A stretch of 64,000 nt of DNA from an uncultured Collinsella sp. (GCA_900541125.1 UQIK01000011.1:6023-70022), one strand, 5' to 3'; shown: positions 14,708 to 23,883, numbered from the stretch's first letter. A program made the numbers and translations. The notes: generated from the letters alone by a model not told the origin.

Positions 14708-15586
14708 ATGAACAAGCCGAGTGTTTCTGCTGGCGTCGTTGCCGGCGTTGCCCTGGGAGCCGCGGCGCTTGGTGCGGCCGCCGTCGCTGTTCGTGCTGCC
14801 TGTCTGCAGGTTGCGCGAACCCGCAATGGGTTGGCGCGTGTGAAACGCGTGCACGATGGGGACGGCGATGAGATTCGCGTGTTGGTGCAAGGCGGCGTCT
14901 ACCAAAGCGCAAGCTACGTTGGTGAGCGTTGGGCGGAGCCCGTCTTTGCGTACTATCGTGCGTTTGACGACGTGTTTGAGTCCGAGGATGCGATGCACGA
15001 TGCTTATGGTCACGGCATCAACCGCATGCTTGTGCTGGGTGGCGGCGGGTTTGCCTATCCCAAGTTCACGCTGATGTCGCACGAGGGCTTGCGCATGGAC
15101 GTCATCGAGTATGACGGAGAGATTACGCGCCTGGCGCGCCGCTGGTTCTACCTAGACGAGCTCGAGCGCGCGGCGGGCGATCGCCTGCGGGTGATAACCG
15201 CTGAGGCTCGCTCGTATTTGGGTGTGACGAGCGTGGGCCATCGTCGCTACGACGTGGTCGTGAGCGATTGCTTTGGCGGTGCCGAGCCCGTACGCGAGCT
15301 GGCGACGGTTGAGGCATTGCGTTTGGTGCGGGGCAGCCTAAATGTCGGTGGCGTCTACGTTGCCAATATCGTGAGTGCAAACGAGGGGGGCGATGTGACG
15401 TTCCTGCGCGACTGTGCCGCCACGGCGCTTGAGGTGTTCGACCATGCTTGGGTGGTCCCATGTGGCGATGCAGAGTTCGGCGGCGAGGAGAATTATCTGC
15501 TCATCGCCAGCGACGGCGACTACGCCTTTGCCGAAGCTGTGCCCTTCGACACCGACTTCCTCGGTACCGTCCTTCACGACAAGTAA
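14708..15586 (+). CDS. Spermidine-synthase-like protein with N-terminal membrane segment
   Basis: 292 residues. An alanine/valine-rich hydrophobic segment (about 8-30) precedes a polyamine-synthase fold: NRMLVLGGGGFAYPKF (motif I), a strand ending MDVIEYDGEITRLA, a TAEARSYL region and YDVVVSDCFGG, with VGGVYVANIV later. It resembles the SpeE-like domains of membrane-linked spermidine synthase homologues, in which polyamine activity is often absent. The gene begins at the base after the elp3 stop, so they are one transcript. I would not call it spermidine synthase: the N-terminal beta domain that precedes the Rossmann core is reduced. Substrate unknown. Confidence 0.75.
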   Translation: MNKPSVSAGVVAGVALGAAALGAAAVAVRAACLQVARTRNGLARVKRVHDGDGDEIRVLVQGGVYQSASYVGERWAEPVFAYYRAFDDVFESEDAMHDAYGHGINRMLVLGGGGFAYPKFTLMSHEGLRMDVIEYDGEITRLARRWFYLDELERAAGDRLRVITAEARSYLGVTSVGHRRYDVVVSDCFGGAEPVRELATVEALRLVRGSLNVGGVYVANIVSANEGGDVTFLRDCAATALEVFDHAWVVPCGDAEFGGEENYLLIASDGDYAFAEAVPFDTDFLGTVLHDK

Positions 15587-15612
15587 GTCTCCCCGTCCAA
15601 AAAAGACTGGTC

Positions 15613-18057
15613 TTAGGCGTGGTCGCGCCAGCTGAGGACGCGCTGCTTCATACCCTCGATGTCGAGCACGCCTTCGGCAAAGCCCTTGCGCACGAGCTCC
15701 TCGGGAACGTACTCATCGTAGCGATCAAAATAAGGCACCTCGCCGGGATAGACGAGCTCGATGGGATCGAAGTCCTTTTCGGCCTCGGCGGCGAGCACCT
15801 CAAAGAACGTCTCCTCGTCGGCCTTCATCTTAAACTGCATAAAGTACGGGCGTGATGGGTCGAGTCCGCGAAGGCCCAGCTCCGCGGCGCACTTAATCTT
15901 GAGCATGCGCTCGAGTGCCAAAAAGGCGTAGCTGCCCAGCCAGGGGAAGAGCACCCAGGTGTCGCCACCCAGGTTGATGAGCGGCTTAGTTCCCGCGCCC
16001 GAAATCTCGGCGGTATGACGAGCCTGCGCCAAGCGAGTCCGTGCGTTACCCATGAGGTACGGATATGTTGCGTGCTCGTTGAGCGCCTTGCGCATGCGCT
16101 CGAGTACGTGCGTGTTGATGTCACCGGGACAGTCGCCAAAGTAGGCCGGCACACGGCCTTTGACCTGCGTGGCAAAGACGGTATGACGCTTCCAGTCTAC
16201 TTCCTCGACAATCCAGCAGTGTCCGGCGATGGCGATGCGCTCACCGGGCGGTGGGGGATTGACGATTGTGCCCAACTCGGCCGACTCACTGCGAACGGTG
16301 AACTCCTCGTTTTCCTGGAACACGGCGTAGAACTTAAAGTTGTTGATGATGCGCTCGCCCGCGAGACCCACAATGAGCCCACCGTCCTCGGTGACCTGGA
16401 TATGGTCGATCTTGATGAGGTGGCGCAGCAACACGCGATAGTCATCGGCCGAGACGCGATGGAAATAACTGAGTGTGAGCACGCGCTGGGCAAGTTCGGC
16501 CGGCGTGAGCTCTCCGGTACTGGCGAGGGTCGACATGGTCTGGTGGTAGAGCAGACTGTAGGGGAGTCGATCGAGCTCGGGCGGCTCGACCCATTTTTCC
16601 TCGCGATAGAGTTGTACGAGCGCGATGCCTTGCAGGAGCTTCCACGGAATGGTCTCGGGCATCATCGTGCGCGGCTCGGGTTCTTCCTCGCGCATGACAA
16701 ACCACATCTCGGGCGGAAGGTCGCGACGGCCTGTGCGCCCCATGCGCTGCAAAAAGGAGCTGACGGTAAACGGCGCGTCAATCTGGAAGGCGCGCTCCAG
16801 GCGGCCGATATCGATACCGAGCTCCAGCGTAGAGGTGGTGACGGTTGTCTGCGCCTGCTCCTCGTCGCGCATGAGCCCCTCGGCCGTCTCGCGCAGCGAT
16901 GCCGAAAGGTTGCCGTGGTGGATGAGAAAGCGGTCGGGCTCGTGTCGACTTTCGCAGTAGCTGCGCAGCATGGAGCACACGGCCTCTGCCTCCTCGCGCG
17001 AGTTGGCAAAGACCAGGCACTTGCGGCCGCGCGTATGCTCAAAGATATAGCCCATACCGGGGTCGGCGTTGTCGGGCGCCGTGTCGGTGGGGTTGAGAAG
17101 CGCCTGCTCGGTCGCTCGTGGGATGTCGACTTCGCCCTCGGGGGCCGAGGAAGTGCGACGGTCTTTGGGAGCGGCCTTGCCCCGTGCCCGCTCACGACGT
17201 TGGCGGCGCTCCTCTTGTGTGAGCTGTCCGCTGTGACGCATGTCTTGTCCGGATGCGGGCAGTGCCGCGGGTGCCGCTGCCTCAATGCGCTCGCATGCAA
17301 GCACTTCGGCCTCTTGAGGACCCATGCTCTCGAATCCTCGCTGCTGTGCCTGGGGACCCGAGTTGTAGAAGTGCTCCATGGAGATACGCCACACGCGACG
17401 CGGTTCCTCAAAACGGGGGATAACGCAGTCGCGTCCCGTTCCCTGTGAGAGAAAGGCACCCGTGCGCTCGGGGTCGCCGATGGTGGCCGAAAGGCCGATG
17501 CGGCGGGGCTGCACGCCTGCCATGCGCGAGAGTCGCTCGATAAGGCAGAGCGTCTGCCCGCCACGGTCGCCGCGCATGAGCGAATGGACCTCGTCGATGA
17601 CCACATAGCGCAGGTCGCAAAACATGCGCGGGATCGCCATGTGCTTATGGATTAAGAGCGCTTCGAGTGACTCGGGCGTAATCTGCAAGATGCCGCTCGG
17701 TTTTTTGATGAGCTTAGCCTTGTGCGACTGCGAGACATCGCCATGCCAGTGCCAGACAGGGATATTGGCTTCTTCGCACAGGTCGTTGAGGCGGACGAAT
17801 TGGTCATTGATGAGCGCTTTGAGGGGGCCGATGTAGAGGGCGCCCACGCTCGCGGGCGGCCTCTCCCAAAACTCGGTCAGGATGGGAAAGAAGGCTGCCT
17901 CGGTTTTGCCGGAAGCCGTGGATGCCGTCAGGAGTACATTGTCTTGCGTGTTAAAGATGGCATCAGCTGCCGCAACCTGGATGGAGCGCAGGCTCTCCCA
18001 ATCGTGGGAGTAGATGAAGTCTTGGATAAACGGGGCGTAGCGGTCAAAGGCGTTCAC
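15613..18057 (-). CDS. Lhr/BrxHI-like superfamily 2 helicase (third gene of TerB-ATPase-helicase operon)
   Basis: 814 residues. The helicase motifs are Walker A TASTASGKT (about 44-52), YIGPLKALINDQF, motif II DEVH (155-158), GLSATIGD, then after a charged low-complexity insertion (about 240-330) TLELGIDIGR and QRMGRTGRRDLPPE. The C-terminal 300 residues continue as in Lhr-type helicases. Large helicases of this kind, called BrxHI, accompany the BrxD ATPase in type 2 BREX defence loci. GTG at 18057 lies 4 nt after AGGAGG; a longer start at 18072 would place that site inside the gene. It is the last gene of the operon, 115 nt after the BrxD-like ATPase. Role: probably ATP-driven duplex unwinding during DNA processing. 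Confidence 0.85.
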   Translation of the reverse strand: MNAFDRYAPFIQDFIYSHDWESLRSIQVAAADAIFNTQDNVLLTASTASGKTEAAFFPILTEFWERPPASVGALYIGPLKALINDQFVRLNDLCEEANIPVWHWHGDVSQSHKAKLIKKPSGILQITPESLEALLIHKHMAIPRMFCDLRYVVIDEVHSLMRGDRGGQTLCLIERLSRMAGVQPRRIGLSATIGDPERTGAFLSQGTGRDCVIPRFEEPRRVWRISMEHFYNSGPQAQQRGFESMGPQEAEVLACERIEAAAPAALPASGQDMRHSGQLTQEERRQRRERARGKAAPKDRRTSSAPEGEVDIPRATEQALLNPTDTAPDNADPGMGYIFEHTRGRKCLVFANSREEAEAVCSMLRSYCESRHEPDRFLIHHGNLSASLRETAEGLMRDEEQAQTTVTTSTLELGIDIGRLERAFQIDAPFTVSSFLQRMGRTGRRDLPPEMWFVMREEEPEPRTMMPETIPWKLLQGIALVQLYREEKWVEPPELDRLPYSLLYHQTMSTLASTGELTPAELAQRVLTLSYFHRVSADDYRVLLRHLIKIDHIQVTEDGGLIVGLAGERIINNFKFYAVFQENEEFTVRSESAELGTIVNPPPPGERIAIAGHCWIVEEVDWKRHTVFATQVKGRVPAYFGDCPGDINTHVLERMRKALNEHATYPYLMGNARTRLAQARHTAEISGAGTKPLINLGGDTWVLFPWLGSYAFLALERMLKIKCAAELGLRGLDPSRPYFMQFKMKADEETFFEVLAAEAEKDFDPIELVYPGEVPYFDRYDEYVPEELVRKGFAEGVLDIEGMKQRVLSWRDHA

Positions 18058-18172
18058 GGGGCCTCCTCTCAAATACGAACCTCTTAACGCGGTGAGCAGT
18101 GGCTTGCCGCATCACTGCCTCGACGTTTGCCCAGATAAAGCCTGCCAAAATAAACCCGTCCCTTTTTGCAGG

Positions 18173-19477
18173 TTAGATGGTGAATTCGGCGAAATTGCGG
18201 TTGCCGCTTGCGGTGCCGGTGTCGCCTGTTGCTGTTGCCGGCGCCAGCGCGTCGCCGCCGACGCTTTGCAGTAGCTCGGCCACGTTGGCGTCGGGGTTTT
18301 GGCATAGGATGTCGAGCAGCTCGATAAAGTCACGAATGACCTCACGCGGTGTCAGATGCGTGTCGGCTCCCACGCGGCCAAACTCAATCTTGAGGAAGTC
18401 CACCAAGTCGTTCTCGGTAAGCGTGGGCGTCCAGCCAAAGTAGCCGGCATGGATCTGCATGAGTTTTTCGATGAGCACCAGCAGCTCCTCGTAGGTGAGT
18501 GGCTGCAGACGGATGATGGGCGCGAGCATGTCCTTAAGGTCCTCGCGCGCAAAGCGGCCCTGAGCGAGTCGGCTGCGCAGGGCCTCGTAGGAGAACACAC
18601 CGCGGCGCCGGTCTTCGATGGAGGTTGGCGTGCCGCCCATGATCATGCCCAGGTACTGCGCCTTGCCCTGGAGCGTGTCGTTGTACATGGTTAGGATCTT
18701 CTCGTAGTTGTATTGGCGCGTGATGGCGTTGGGAATCTTATACAGATTCACGAGCTCGTCGATGAGCACCAGCATGCCCTTGTAGCCGCCGCAGACCAAA
18801 AAGCGCGCAATGAGCTTAACGTAGTCGTACCAGTCGTCATCGCTGATGATGGTCGAGGAGCCCAGCTCGGCGCGTGCCTCACTCTTGGTGCGGTACTCGC
18901 CGCGAATCCATTTGGTCACGCGGCTCATAGCTTCTTCGTCGCCCTCGGATACGGCCGCGCGGTAGCGGCGGAGCATACGGGCGAAGTCGAAGCCGTGGAC
19001 CATTTCCTCGAGCGGGGCCAGTTGGGCATTGACGGCAGACTCATCGGCATCGGCACACGAGGCGACCCAGCGATCGAGGATTAGGTTGAGCGCACCGCCC
19101 TCGGGGCGCGTTTTAGTCGATATGTTGCGGATGAGCTCGCGGTAGGTGGCAAGGCCCTGCCCCTGGCCGCCCTGTAGGCGGCGCTCGGGTGACAGGTCGG
19201 CATCGGCGACGACGAATCCCTCGCCCATGGCGTGCGTGCGGATGGTCTGGAGCAAAAAGCTCTTGCCGGCTCCGTAGCGACCGACCAGAAAGCGGAAGCT
19301 CGCGCCGCCGTCGGCGATGAGACTCAGGTCGGTGAGCAGGGCGCGGATTTCGACCTCGCGCCCTACGGTGATGTAGGGAAGGCCGATGCGCGGGACCACG
19401 CCGCCCTTGAGCGAGTTGAGAATGACGGCGGCGACGCGCTTGGGCACGCGGGGTGCTGCGGATGCGGTATCACTCAT
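18173..19477 (-). CDS. BrxD-like P-loop ATPase (DUF2791 family)
   Basis: 434-residue ATPase. After the N-terminal AVILNSLKGGVVPRIGLPYI and GREVEIRALL comes the Walker A FLVGRYGAGKSFLLQ (66-73), then Walker B MLVLIDELVNLYK (236-241), a sensor-like IMGGTPTS and a C-terminal helical segment ending with TPREVIRDFIELLDIL. The N-terminal layout and the length are those of the BREX ATP-binding protein BrxD, relative of BrxC/PglY. Its start ATG overlaps the end of the TerB-domain gene by 8 nt, so the two proteins are made in a coupled way. A large helicase gene follows. No pglX, pglZ, pglW or methyltransferase gene of BREX is nearby, so this is not a full BREX locus. Confidence 0.85.
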   Translation of the reverse strand: MSDTASAAPRVPKRVAAVILNSLKGGVVPRIGLPYITVGREVEIRALLTDLSLIADGGASFRFLVGRYGAGKSFLLQTIRTHAMGEGFVVADADLSPERRLQGGQGQGLATYRELIRNISTKTRPEGGALNLILDRWVASCADADESAVNAQLAPLEEMVHGFDFARMLRRYRAAVSEGDEEAMSRVTKWIRGEYRTKSEARAELGSSTIISDDDWYDYVKLIARFLVCGGYKGMLVLIDELVNLYKIPNAITRQYNYEKILTMYNDTLQGKAQYLGMIMGGTPTSIEDRRRGVFSYEALRSRLAQGRFAREDLKDMLAPIIRLQPLTYEELLVLIEKLMQIHAGYFGWTPTLTENDLVDFLKIEFGRVGADTHLTPREVIRDFIELLDILCQNPDANVAELLQSVGGDALAPATATGDTGTASGNRNFAEFTI

Positions 19478-21230
19478 AGTCTAGGTATCCTCTCACGTCT
19501 GCTTCGTAGTCCTCGATAATTTGCGGTCCTGCCGCGCCAAATTCAATTACGGTGTCACCCACCAGGTCAAAGAGCGCCTCGTTGATGCTATCGACGAGCA
19601 TGTCCTCGCTCTGGCCCGAGTGCGCCACTGCCGATGTCGCTTGCGCTGCGTTCTGCTCGAGCAGTGCGCGCAGATACGCGGTTGCGGCGGGTGCGAGTTC
19701 GCTCGCGGCGTCAGTGGGCGCAGCCGCTGCGAGCGGGGGCGTCGGCGCAAGAAGCGGCGCCACGACACCAAACTGTTCGGTGGAAATGGTTGGCTCGTCG
19801 GCCTCGTCCTGCTCTGCGGCCGCCGTGACCGGCTCGACAAACGCGTCTGCTGCGGGCTCGGCTTTCGGCTGCTCGGAGTCCACCGTATCGACCTCTGCGA
19901 GCACATCGTCCTCGCGCTCCTCATCGATCAAAAGCGCCTCACGCGTTTGTGCGGCGGCGCTCCGAATGTGTCCCAGCTGACTCAAATCGATATCGATCTT
20001 GACGGGCTGGTGCGCGGCATCCCACGAAAGCCATGCCACGATCTCGTCATCGATGATCTTGGTCAGATATTTGGGGACCTTCTCCTCCTTTAGGGGGTGG
20101 GCGGGGTCCAGCGCCAGGCGTAGGCGTTGGTCGCAGGCGCGCATCATTTCGCCGAGTTTGCTGCTCTTTTGCCTGCTGCCGTGGATACGCATGCATTCCC
20201 AAAAGCCGTTTTGGCAACGGTAGATATGGATAGGATCCAGGCGGTATTCGCAGTCCTCGTGGCGCTCGGGCGCAAAGAATACGGCCGAGGCAAACATGGT
20301 GTAGGGCATGGCCGTCTCCTCCCCAAACAAGCTCGCCACGATGCCGGTCTTTCGGTGCGTGTCATAGTAGCGCGCCATACGGACATACACGGCGCATGCC
20401 ACGTGGCGCAGATCGCGGTGGTGGCTGCGGTCGAGCCGCGAGTTACTTAGGTTGTACGTGGAGAGGGCGTTGATGGCGGCCATGAGTCGCTCCTCGCGCA
20501 CCTCATCGGGCGGAAGGGGGAGCGTGGGCTCGGAGGTTTTGCGACGTTTGGGGGTCTGGCCGGACGGTGCCGGTGCCGGTACAAGGTCTCGTGCCGCGCG
20601 TCGCAGCTCGATAAGGGCGTTATCGAACATGACGGTTTTAGAGTCACGAAGCAGCTTGGGGTCGAGCCCGTGGAACACGGCGTAATCCTGCAGCCACACG
20701 CGCGCAAACCGGTCGATGCCGGGCTCGAAGGCGCGATAGACATTCCAAAAAGCCTTGATCTTGTTAAAACCATCGAGCGGATCATCTACGCCAATGCCGC
20801 AAATCAGCTCATAGAGATACAGAAAGGCAAAAGACGTAGACGTTTCCTCGACGGTTCCGCAGCGCACTTGGGCACGCCAGGTAAAGTAGCCGCGCAGCTG
20901 TCGGTCGCTCATAGCGTTGTAGGTGGGAAAGTACGACTTAAAGGTGCCGTTGTAGGGACAGTCGTCCTCAAAGTCGGCCATCAGCAGGCCCTGGCGGTAA
21001 AAAAGCTCGGCTTCCGAAAGCCAGCGGCCCGCACCGCCCTTGGGGTCTTCTTGCCAACGCGATATCTCACGCATCTTGCGGTACTGGTCGGGGAGGAAAT
21101 TTTGCATCTGTCGGCCGGTTTTGAGAATCGGCTCGTCTGCGTAGACTTCGTTTGAGAAGCGGGCGGACTGATGGGTCCGGGCCTCGGCCATAATGCGCTC
21201 GATGAGCATCTTGATGTCCTGGTCGGCCAC
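19470..21230 (-). CDS. TerB-N/TerB-C domain protein (first gene of TerB-ATPase-helicase operon)
   Basis: 586 residues. A TerB-N domain lies at about 85-220: the signature YNAMSDRQLRGYFTWRAQVR followed by SFAFLYLYELICGIG. The middle (about 230-400) is mixed, with RRKTSEPTLPLPPDEVREE and a conserved histidine-rich stretch RSHHRDLRHVACAVY. The C-terminus is acidic and alanine-rich and ends in a TerB-C-like segment (LRALLEQNA, then INEALFDLVGDTVIEFG and IIEDYEADVRGYLDYE). TerB-linked domains were tied by comparative genomics to stress and DNA-processing modules carrying ATPases and helicases. Translation starts at GTG after AGGAGG; the 3' end overlaps the ATPase start by 8 nt. A LexA-box-like sequence lies about 52 nt upstream. 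Confidence 0.8.
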   Translation of the reverse strand: MADQDIKMLIERIMAEARTHQSARFSNEVYADEPILKTGRQMQNFLPDQYRKMREISRWQEDPKGGAGRWLSEAELFYRQGLLMADFEDDCPYNGTFKSYFPTYNAMSDRQLRGYFTWRAQVRCGTVEETSTSFAFLYLYELICGIGVDDPLDGFNKIKAFWNVYRAFEPGIDRFARVWLQDYAVFHGLDPKLLRDSKTVMFDNALIELRRAARDLVPAPAPSGQTPKRRKTSEPTLPLPPDEVREERLMAAINALSTYNLSNSRLDRSHHRDLRHVACAVYVRMARYYDTHRKTGIVASLFGEETAMPYTMFASAVFFAPERHEDCEYRLDPIHIYRCQNGFWECMRIHGSRQKSSKLGEMMRACDQRLRLALDPAHPLKEEKVPKYLTKIIDDEIVAWLSWDAAHQPVKIDIDLSQLGHIRSAAAQTREALLIDEEREDDVLAEVDTVDSEQPKAEPAADAFVEPVTAAAEQDEADEPTISTEQFGVVAPLLAPTPPLAAAAPTDAASELAPAATAYLRALLEQNAAQATSAVAHSGQSEDMLVDSINEALFDLVGDTVIEFGAAGPQIIEDYEADVRGYLDYE

Positions 21231-21266
21231 CGCTCCTCCTCTCGAACGCAGCTACGGTGACCTCAT

Positions 21267-21295
21267 ATCATAGCACAGCATCAAACAGATGTTCG
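21267..21295 (-). promoter_or_regulatory. Candidate LexA-like box and promoter of the TerB-ATPase-helicase operon
   Basis: On the minus strand CGAACATCTGTTTG (21295-21282) agrees at 13 of 14 positions with the Gram-positive LexA consensus CGAACRNRYGTTYG. It overlaps a possible -35 (CGAACA) placed 17 nt before a -10-like TATGAT (21272-21267), which puts transcription start about 30 nt before the GTG. This would make the operon SOS-inducible. One box only, so the claim is an inference. Confidence 0.45.
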
Positions 21296-21317
21296 AGATA
21301 CCGCTGCGTTGATAGAT

Positions 21318-22034
21318 TTAGAACAGGAGGGCGTAGATGACGGCGATGACGACGGAGGGAAGCATATTGGCCGTGCGGAAGGTCTGAGGACGGATGAGGT
21401 TGACGCCGACGCAGAAGATGAGCATGGAGCCTACGAGCGAAAGGCTGTTGAGGGCTGTTGTGGTCATGATGGGGGAGAGCGCGCCGGCAAACAACGTGAT
21501 CGTCCCCTGGAACACGGCTACGGGCAGGGCCGAGAAGATGCAGCCGCGTCCGAGCGACGCCGTCATGGTGCAGACGATGATGCAGTCCAGTGCGCCCTTG
21601 AGGGCAAGCGTTGACCAGTCGCCGAGCAGGCCGTCCTGGATCGATCCCACAATTGCCATGGCGCCGATACACACGGTGAGTGAAGTCGAGACAAAAGCGT
21701 TGGTGAACTCGTTATCGCCCTCACTGCCGGTCTTGCGCTTGAGCCATTCGCCAAGGTTCTCGATGGCGGCTTCCAAGTTGACGGCCTCGCCGATGAGCGA
21801 ACCGAGCGCAAATGAGACGATGAGCATGGTGGTGCCGGTGGTCGCTAGCGCCTTCCCATCGATAAGGAGCATCTTTTGCATGGTGCCGCCAAGGCCGATA
21901 AACAGGACGCACAGCCCCGATGCTTTCATGAGCGTGTCTTGGATGCGCGGTGTGATGAAGCGGCCGCCCGCTAATCCCAAAAGACCGCCCGCAACTAAAA
22001 GCACAACGTTGATGATTGTTCCCAAGCCCGGCAT
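21318..22034 (-). CDS. DUF554 family membrane protein
   Basis: 238-residue polytopic membrane protein of the DUF554/YqgA family. It begins MPGLGTIINVVLLVAGGLLG, followed by glycine-rich helices (GGRFITPRIQDTLMKASGLC, LIVSFALGSLIGEAVNLE, a cytoplasmic loop ENLGEWLKRKTG, and further helices ending in a VVIAVIYALLF tail), about six to seven membrane spans. The ATG at 22034 lies 3 nt after AGGAGGG; an open frame continues upstream to 22103 but has no such site. No function is established for the family; a transport role is usually assumed. It is transcribed in the same direction as the terB operon, ending 88 bp upstream of the latter's start, and is probably a separate unit. Confidence 0.85.
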   Translation of the reverse strand: MPGLGTIINVVLLVAGGLLGLAGGRFITPRIQDTLMKASGLCVLFIGLGGTMQKMLLIDGKALATTGTTMLIVSFALGSLIGEAVNLEAAIENLGEWLKRKTGSEGDNEFTNAFVSTSLTVCIGAMAIVGSIQDGLLGDWSTLALKGALDCIIVCTMTASLGRGCIFSALPVAVFQGTITLFAGALSPIMTTTALNSLSLVGSMLIFCVGVNLIRPQTFRTANMLPSVVIAVIYALLF

Positions 22035-22152
22035 GAGCCCTCCTGTATTGATGCCAACGTGGCAATCGTAGCAGAACGAAATGCGAGGCACATCGCGACT
22101 CATCTAATACGTTATATAAGTGGTGTTAGGAATGATGTGCAGCATTTAAGCC

Positions 22153-23583
22153 TCAGGTGGTTGTCGGGACATAGGGATAGTATTCAAAGCGCAGTGTCAT
22201 AAGCCGCTGCGGGGATTCAATAGCCGCGGCGATGATATTGGCATCGCGGGCACGATCAAACCCTTCGAGTTCGATCTGATACGAGACGTCTTGCATAATG
22301 TCCAGACGTCGCCAGGCTAGGAGTGTGTCACCATCGAATTCCAAGGTCTTGCCTCCGTCTGGAGCAACGGCGTATAGACGCAGCTTGGCGGTGGTTGCAG
22401 GGTCGACAACCGTGACCTTTTTAATTTCGTTTCGAGTATTCTTGGCGCCCAACAAGGTGAGCAGTGTTGGGGCCACGACCTCGCCCGATGGCAAAAAGAC
22501 GACTTCGATGGATTCAGGAAATGCGATGATAGCCGACTTGCGGACGGGCTGATTGGCGGCGGCAACTTCGATGTTCGCAGCGTCGATGACCTCCGTGTGG
22601 TCGAGCGCGGCAAGCACGCAGCAGTTACCTTCATCGATCTCTTGAGGATCAGCAAGCCCCAGACTGTCCGCGAACTCGGGATCGTTTGGATCGGCAGCGG
22701 GCTCATTCGGCGCTTCGAAAGAAGCTGGGACGCTGTTTGTCGGCGACGGCGTGTCGCCCGCACCTGCTTCTTTGTCCGCGCTCTCTTCTTGTATGGTTGC
22801 GTTGATGGGTTCGTCGTTTGGGGGGAGCGTCTTGGCGTCAAACGCGGAGGGGAGAATTCCGATGGCTCCGGATCCGTTCCACTCCATTTCGAGAAGCGCC
22901 GGGTCGGCAAGAATGCGTTGCCTGCTTTGCGCGCGGGCATCGATTTCAATAGGGCCTGCCTCTATCCCTCGTGTAAGGCTGAGTGATCCGGATGGCTTCT
23001 CGAAATGAGCGTCTGTGTCTTTGGTACTGACGGCGTAGAACAGCAGGGACGCTTCTCCCGCCGCGATGGCATCGGTACCGGCTTTGGTCAGCCGCAACGA
23101 TGCCGTGAATGAGAGGGTGGGCTGCGTGTCGTCTGCATTCGCGGCGGCGCAGCCCAGACATATACCGCCTCCTTTCTCAAAAAACGTACCGTCGAAGGCG
23201 ACCTTCGCTCCGTTCGCCGAGTCATCGATCGAAGCGATGTCGATGCGCAGCTCTAAATTGCATGGATCGCCATCTGCGTCGAGCACAACCGAGCGCCACG
23301 TGCAGACGGCGTACCCCGCCTGGGAGCCGTTTGCCTTGTTCGAACGATTGATATCCACGACTATCGAACCGTCCGTATTACGACGAAGGCATCCCGAGGT
23401 TGAGATTGCAGCCTGTGCGATCGAAAAACGCTTGCACGCAATGGCGCTCGACGGATTTGATGCGGAGCTTAGGGCTGCTGGTAAGGAGTCTGCCATGACA
23501 GGAGTCGCCCAAGCGGCGACAGGCGTTCCGGTTGCGAGCGCGCCGCAGAGTGCGACGACGGGCAAAAGGTTCTTCGATGCCAT
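22153..23583 (-). CDS. Large secreted protein of unknown function (surface cluster gene 5)
   Basis: 476 residues with a clear signal peptide (LLPVVALCGALATGTPVAAW, cleavage near ATPVMA). The mature part has cysteine-containing beta-rich sequence (a GGGICLGCAAANAD cluster; AVCTWRSVVLDADGDPCNLE), an acidic proline-rich linker around 270-310, and a second beta-rich part with AIIAFPESIEVVFLPSGEVV. There is no C-terminal hydrophobic anchor or sorting signal. The ATG follows AAGGAG 5 nt upstream. It is the last gene of a five-gene minus-strand cluster of small exported proteins. No family is recognised; a shed or non-covalently held surface component is likely. Confidence 0.72.
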   Translation of the reverse strand: MASKNLLPVVALCGALATGTPVAAWATPVMADSLPAALSSASNPSSAIACKRFSIAQAAISTSGCLRRNTDGSIVVDINRSNKANGSQAGYAVCTWRSVVLDADGDPCNLELRIDIASIDDSANGAKVAFDGTFFEKGGGICLGCAAANADDTQPTLSFTASLRLTKAGTDAIAAGEASLLFYAVSTKDTDAHFEKPSGSLSLTRGIEAGPIEIDARAQSRQRILADPALLEMEWNGSGAIGILPSAFDAKTLPPNDEPINATIQEESADKEAGAGDTPSPTNSVPASFEAPNEPAADPNDPEFADSLGLADPQEIDEGNCCVLAALDHTEVIDAANIEVAAANQPVRKSAIIAFPESIEVVFLPSGEVVAPTLLTLLGAKNTRNEIKKVTVVDPATTAKLRLYAVAPDGGKTLEFDGDTLLAWRRLDIMQDVSYQIELEGFDRARDANIIAAAIESPQRLMTLRFEYYPYVPTTT

Positions 23584-23601
23584 GGGGTCTCCTTAGCTAA
23601 T

Positions 23602-23883
23602 TTAGTGCGGCCTGTCCGTGTTTTGTTTCTGGCTGCGTTTGATGTGCAGGCCGAGGCCGGCGGTTCCCGCGCCTGCTGCTGTGGCGCCTGCTGCCAAGAG
23701 CCATCGTCCATCGCCTGTCTGCGCCAATGGTTCCTCGCGGTCGCCGCGGTCGAGCCCCGAGAGGTCGACCGTCACTTGCGTGGCGGCCTGCGCCTGTTCT
23801 TGCTGGGCAAAGGCCATGGCTGGGCCAAACGCTAGGATGCTGACGGCGGCGGCCAGGGCGACGGCCTTATGCCGTGTGCGCAC
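23602..23883 (-). CDS. Small LAxTG-type cell-wall-anchored protein
   Basis: About 93 residues from a GTG at 23883. It has a signal peptide (AVALAAAVSILAFGPAMAFA), a short mature region of about 25 residues, a sortase motif LAQTG (53-57), a hydrophobic stretch LLAAGATAAGAGTAGLGL and a positive tail HIKRSQKQ. LAxTG is the motif associated with class E sortases of actinobacteria, rather than LPxTG. No sortase gene is in this window. The GTG start overlaps the upstream gene by 17 nt; a TTG at 23913 would only lengthen the signal peptide. The mature part is so small that it may serve as an anchor point or linker for partners. Confidence 0.72.
   Translation of the reverse strand: MRTRHKAVALAAAVSILAFGPAMAFAQQEQAQAATQVTVDLSGLDRGDREEPLAQTGDGRWLLAAGATAAGAGTAGLGLHIKRSQKQNTDRPH

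Noticed and set aside
14708..15586. True spermidine synthase
   Set aside because: N-terminal domain is reduced and replaced by a membrane segment; no neighbouring polyamine genes.
15613..21230. Complete BREX locus
   Set aside because: Only BrxD- and BrxHI-like genes are present; no pglX, pglZ, pglW, pglY or brxL within the window.
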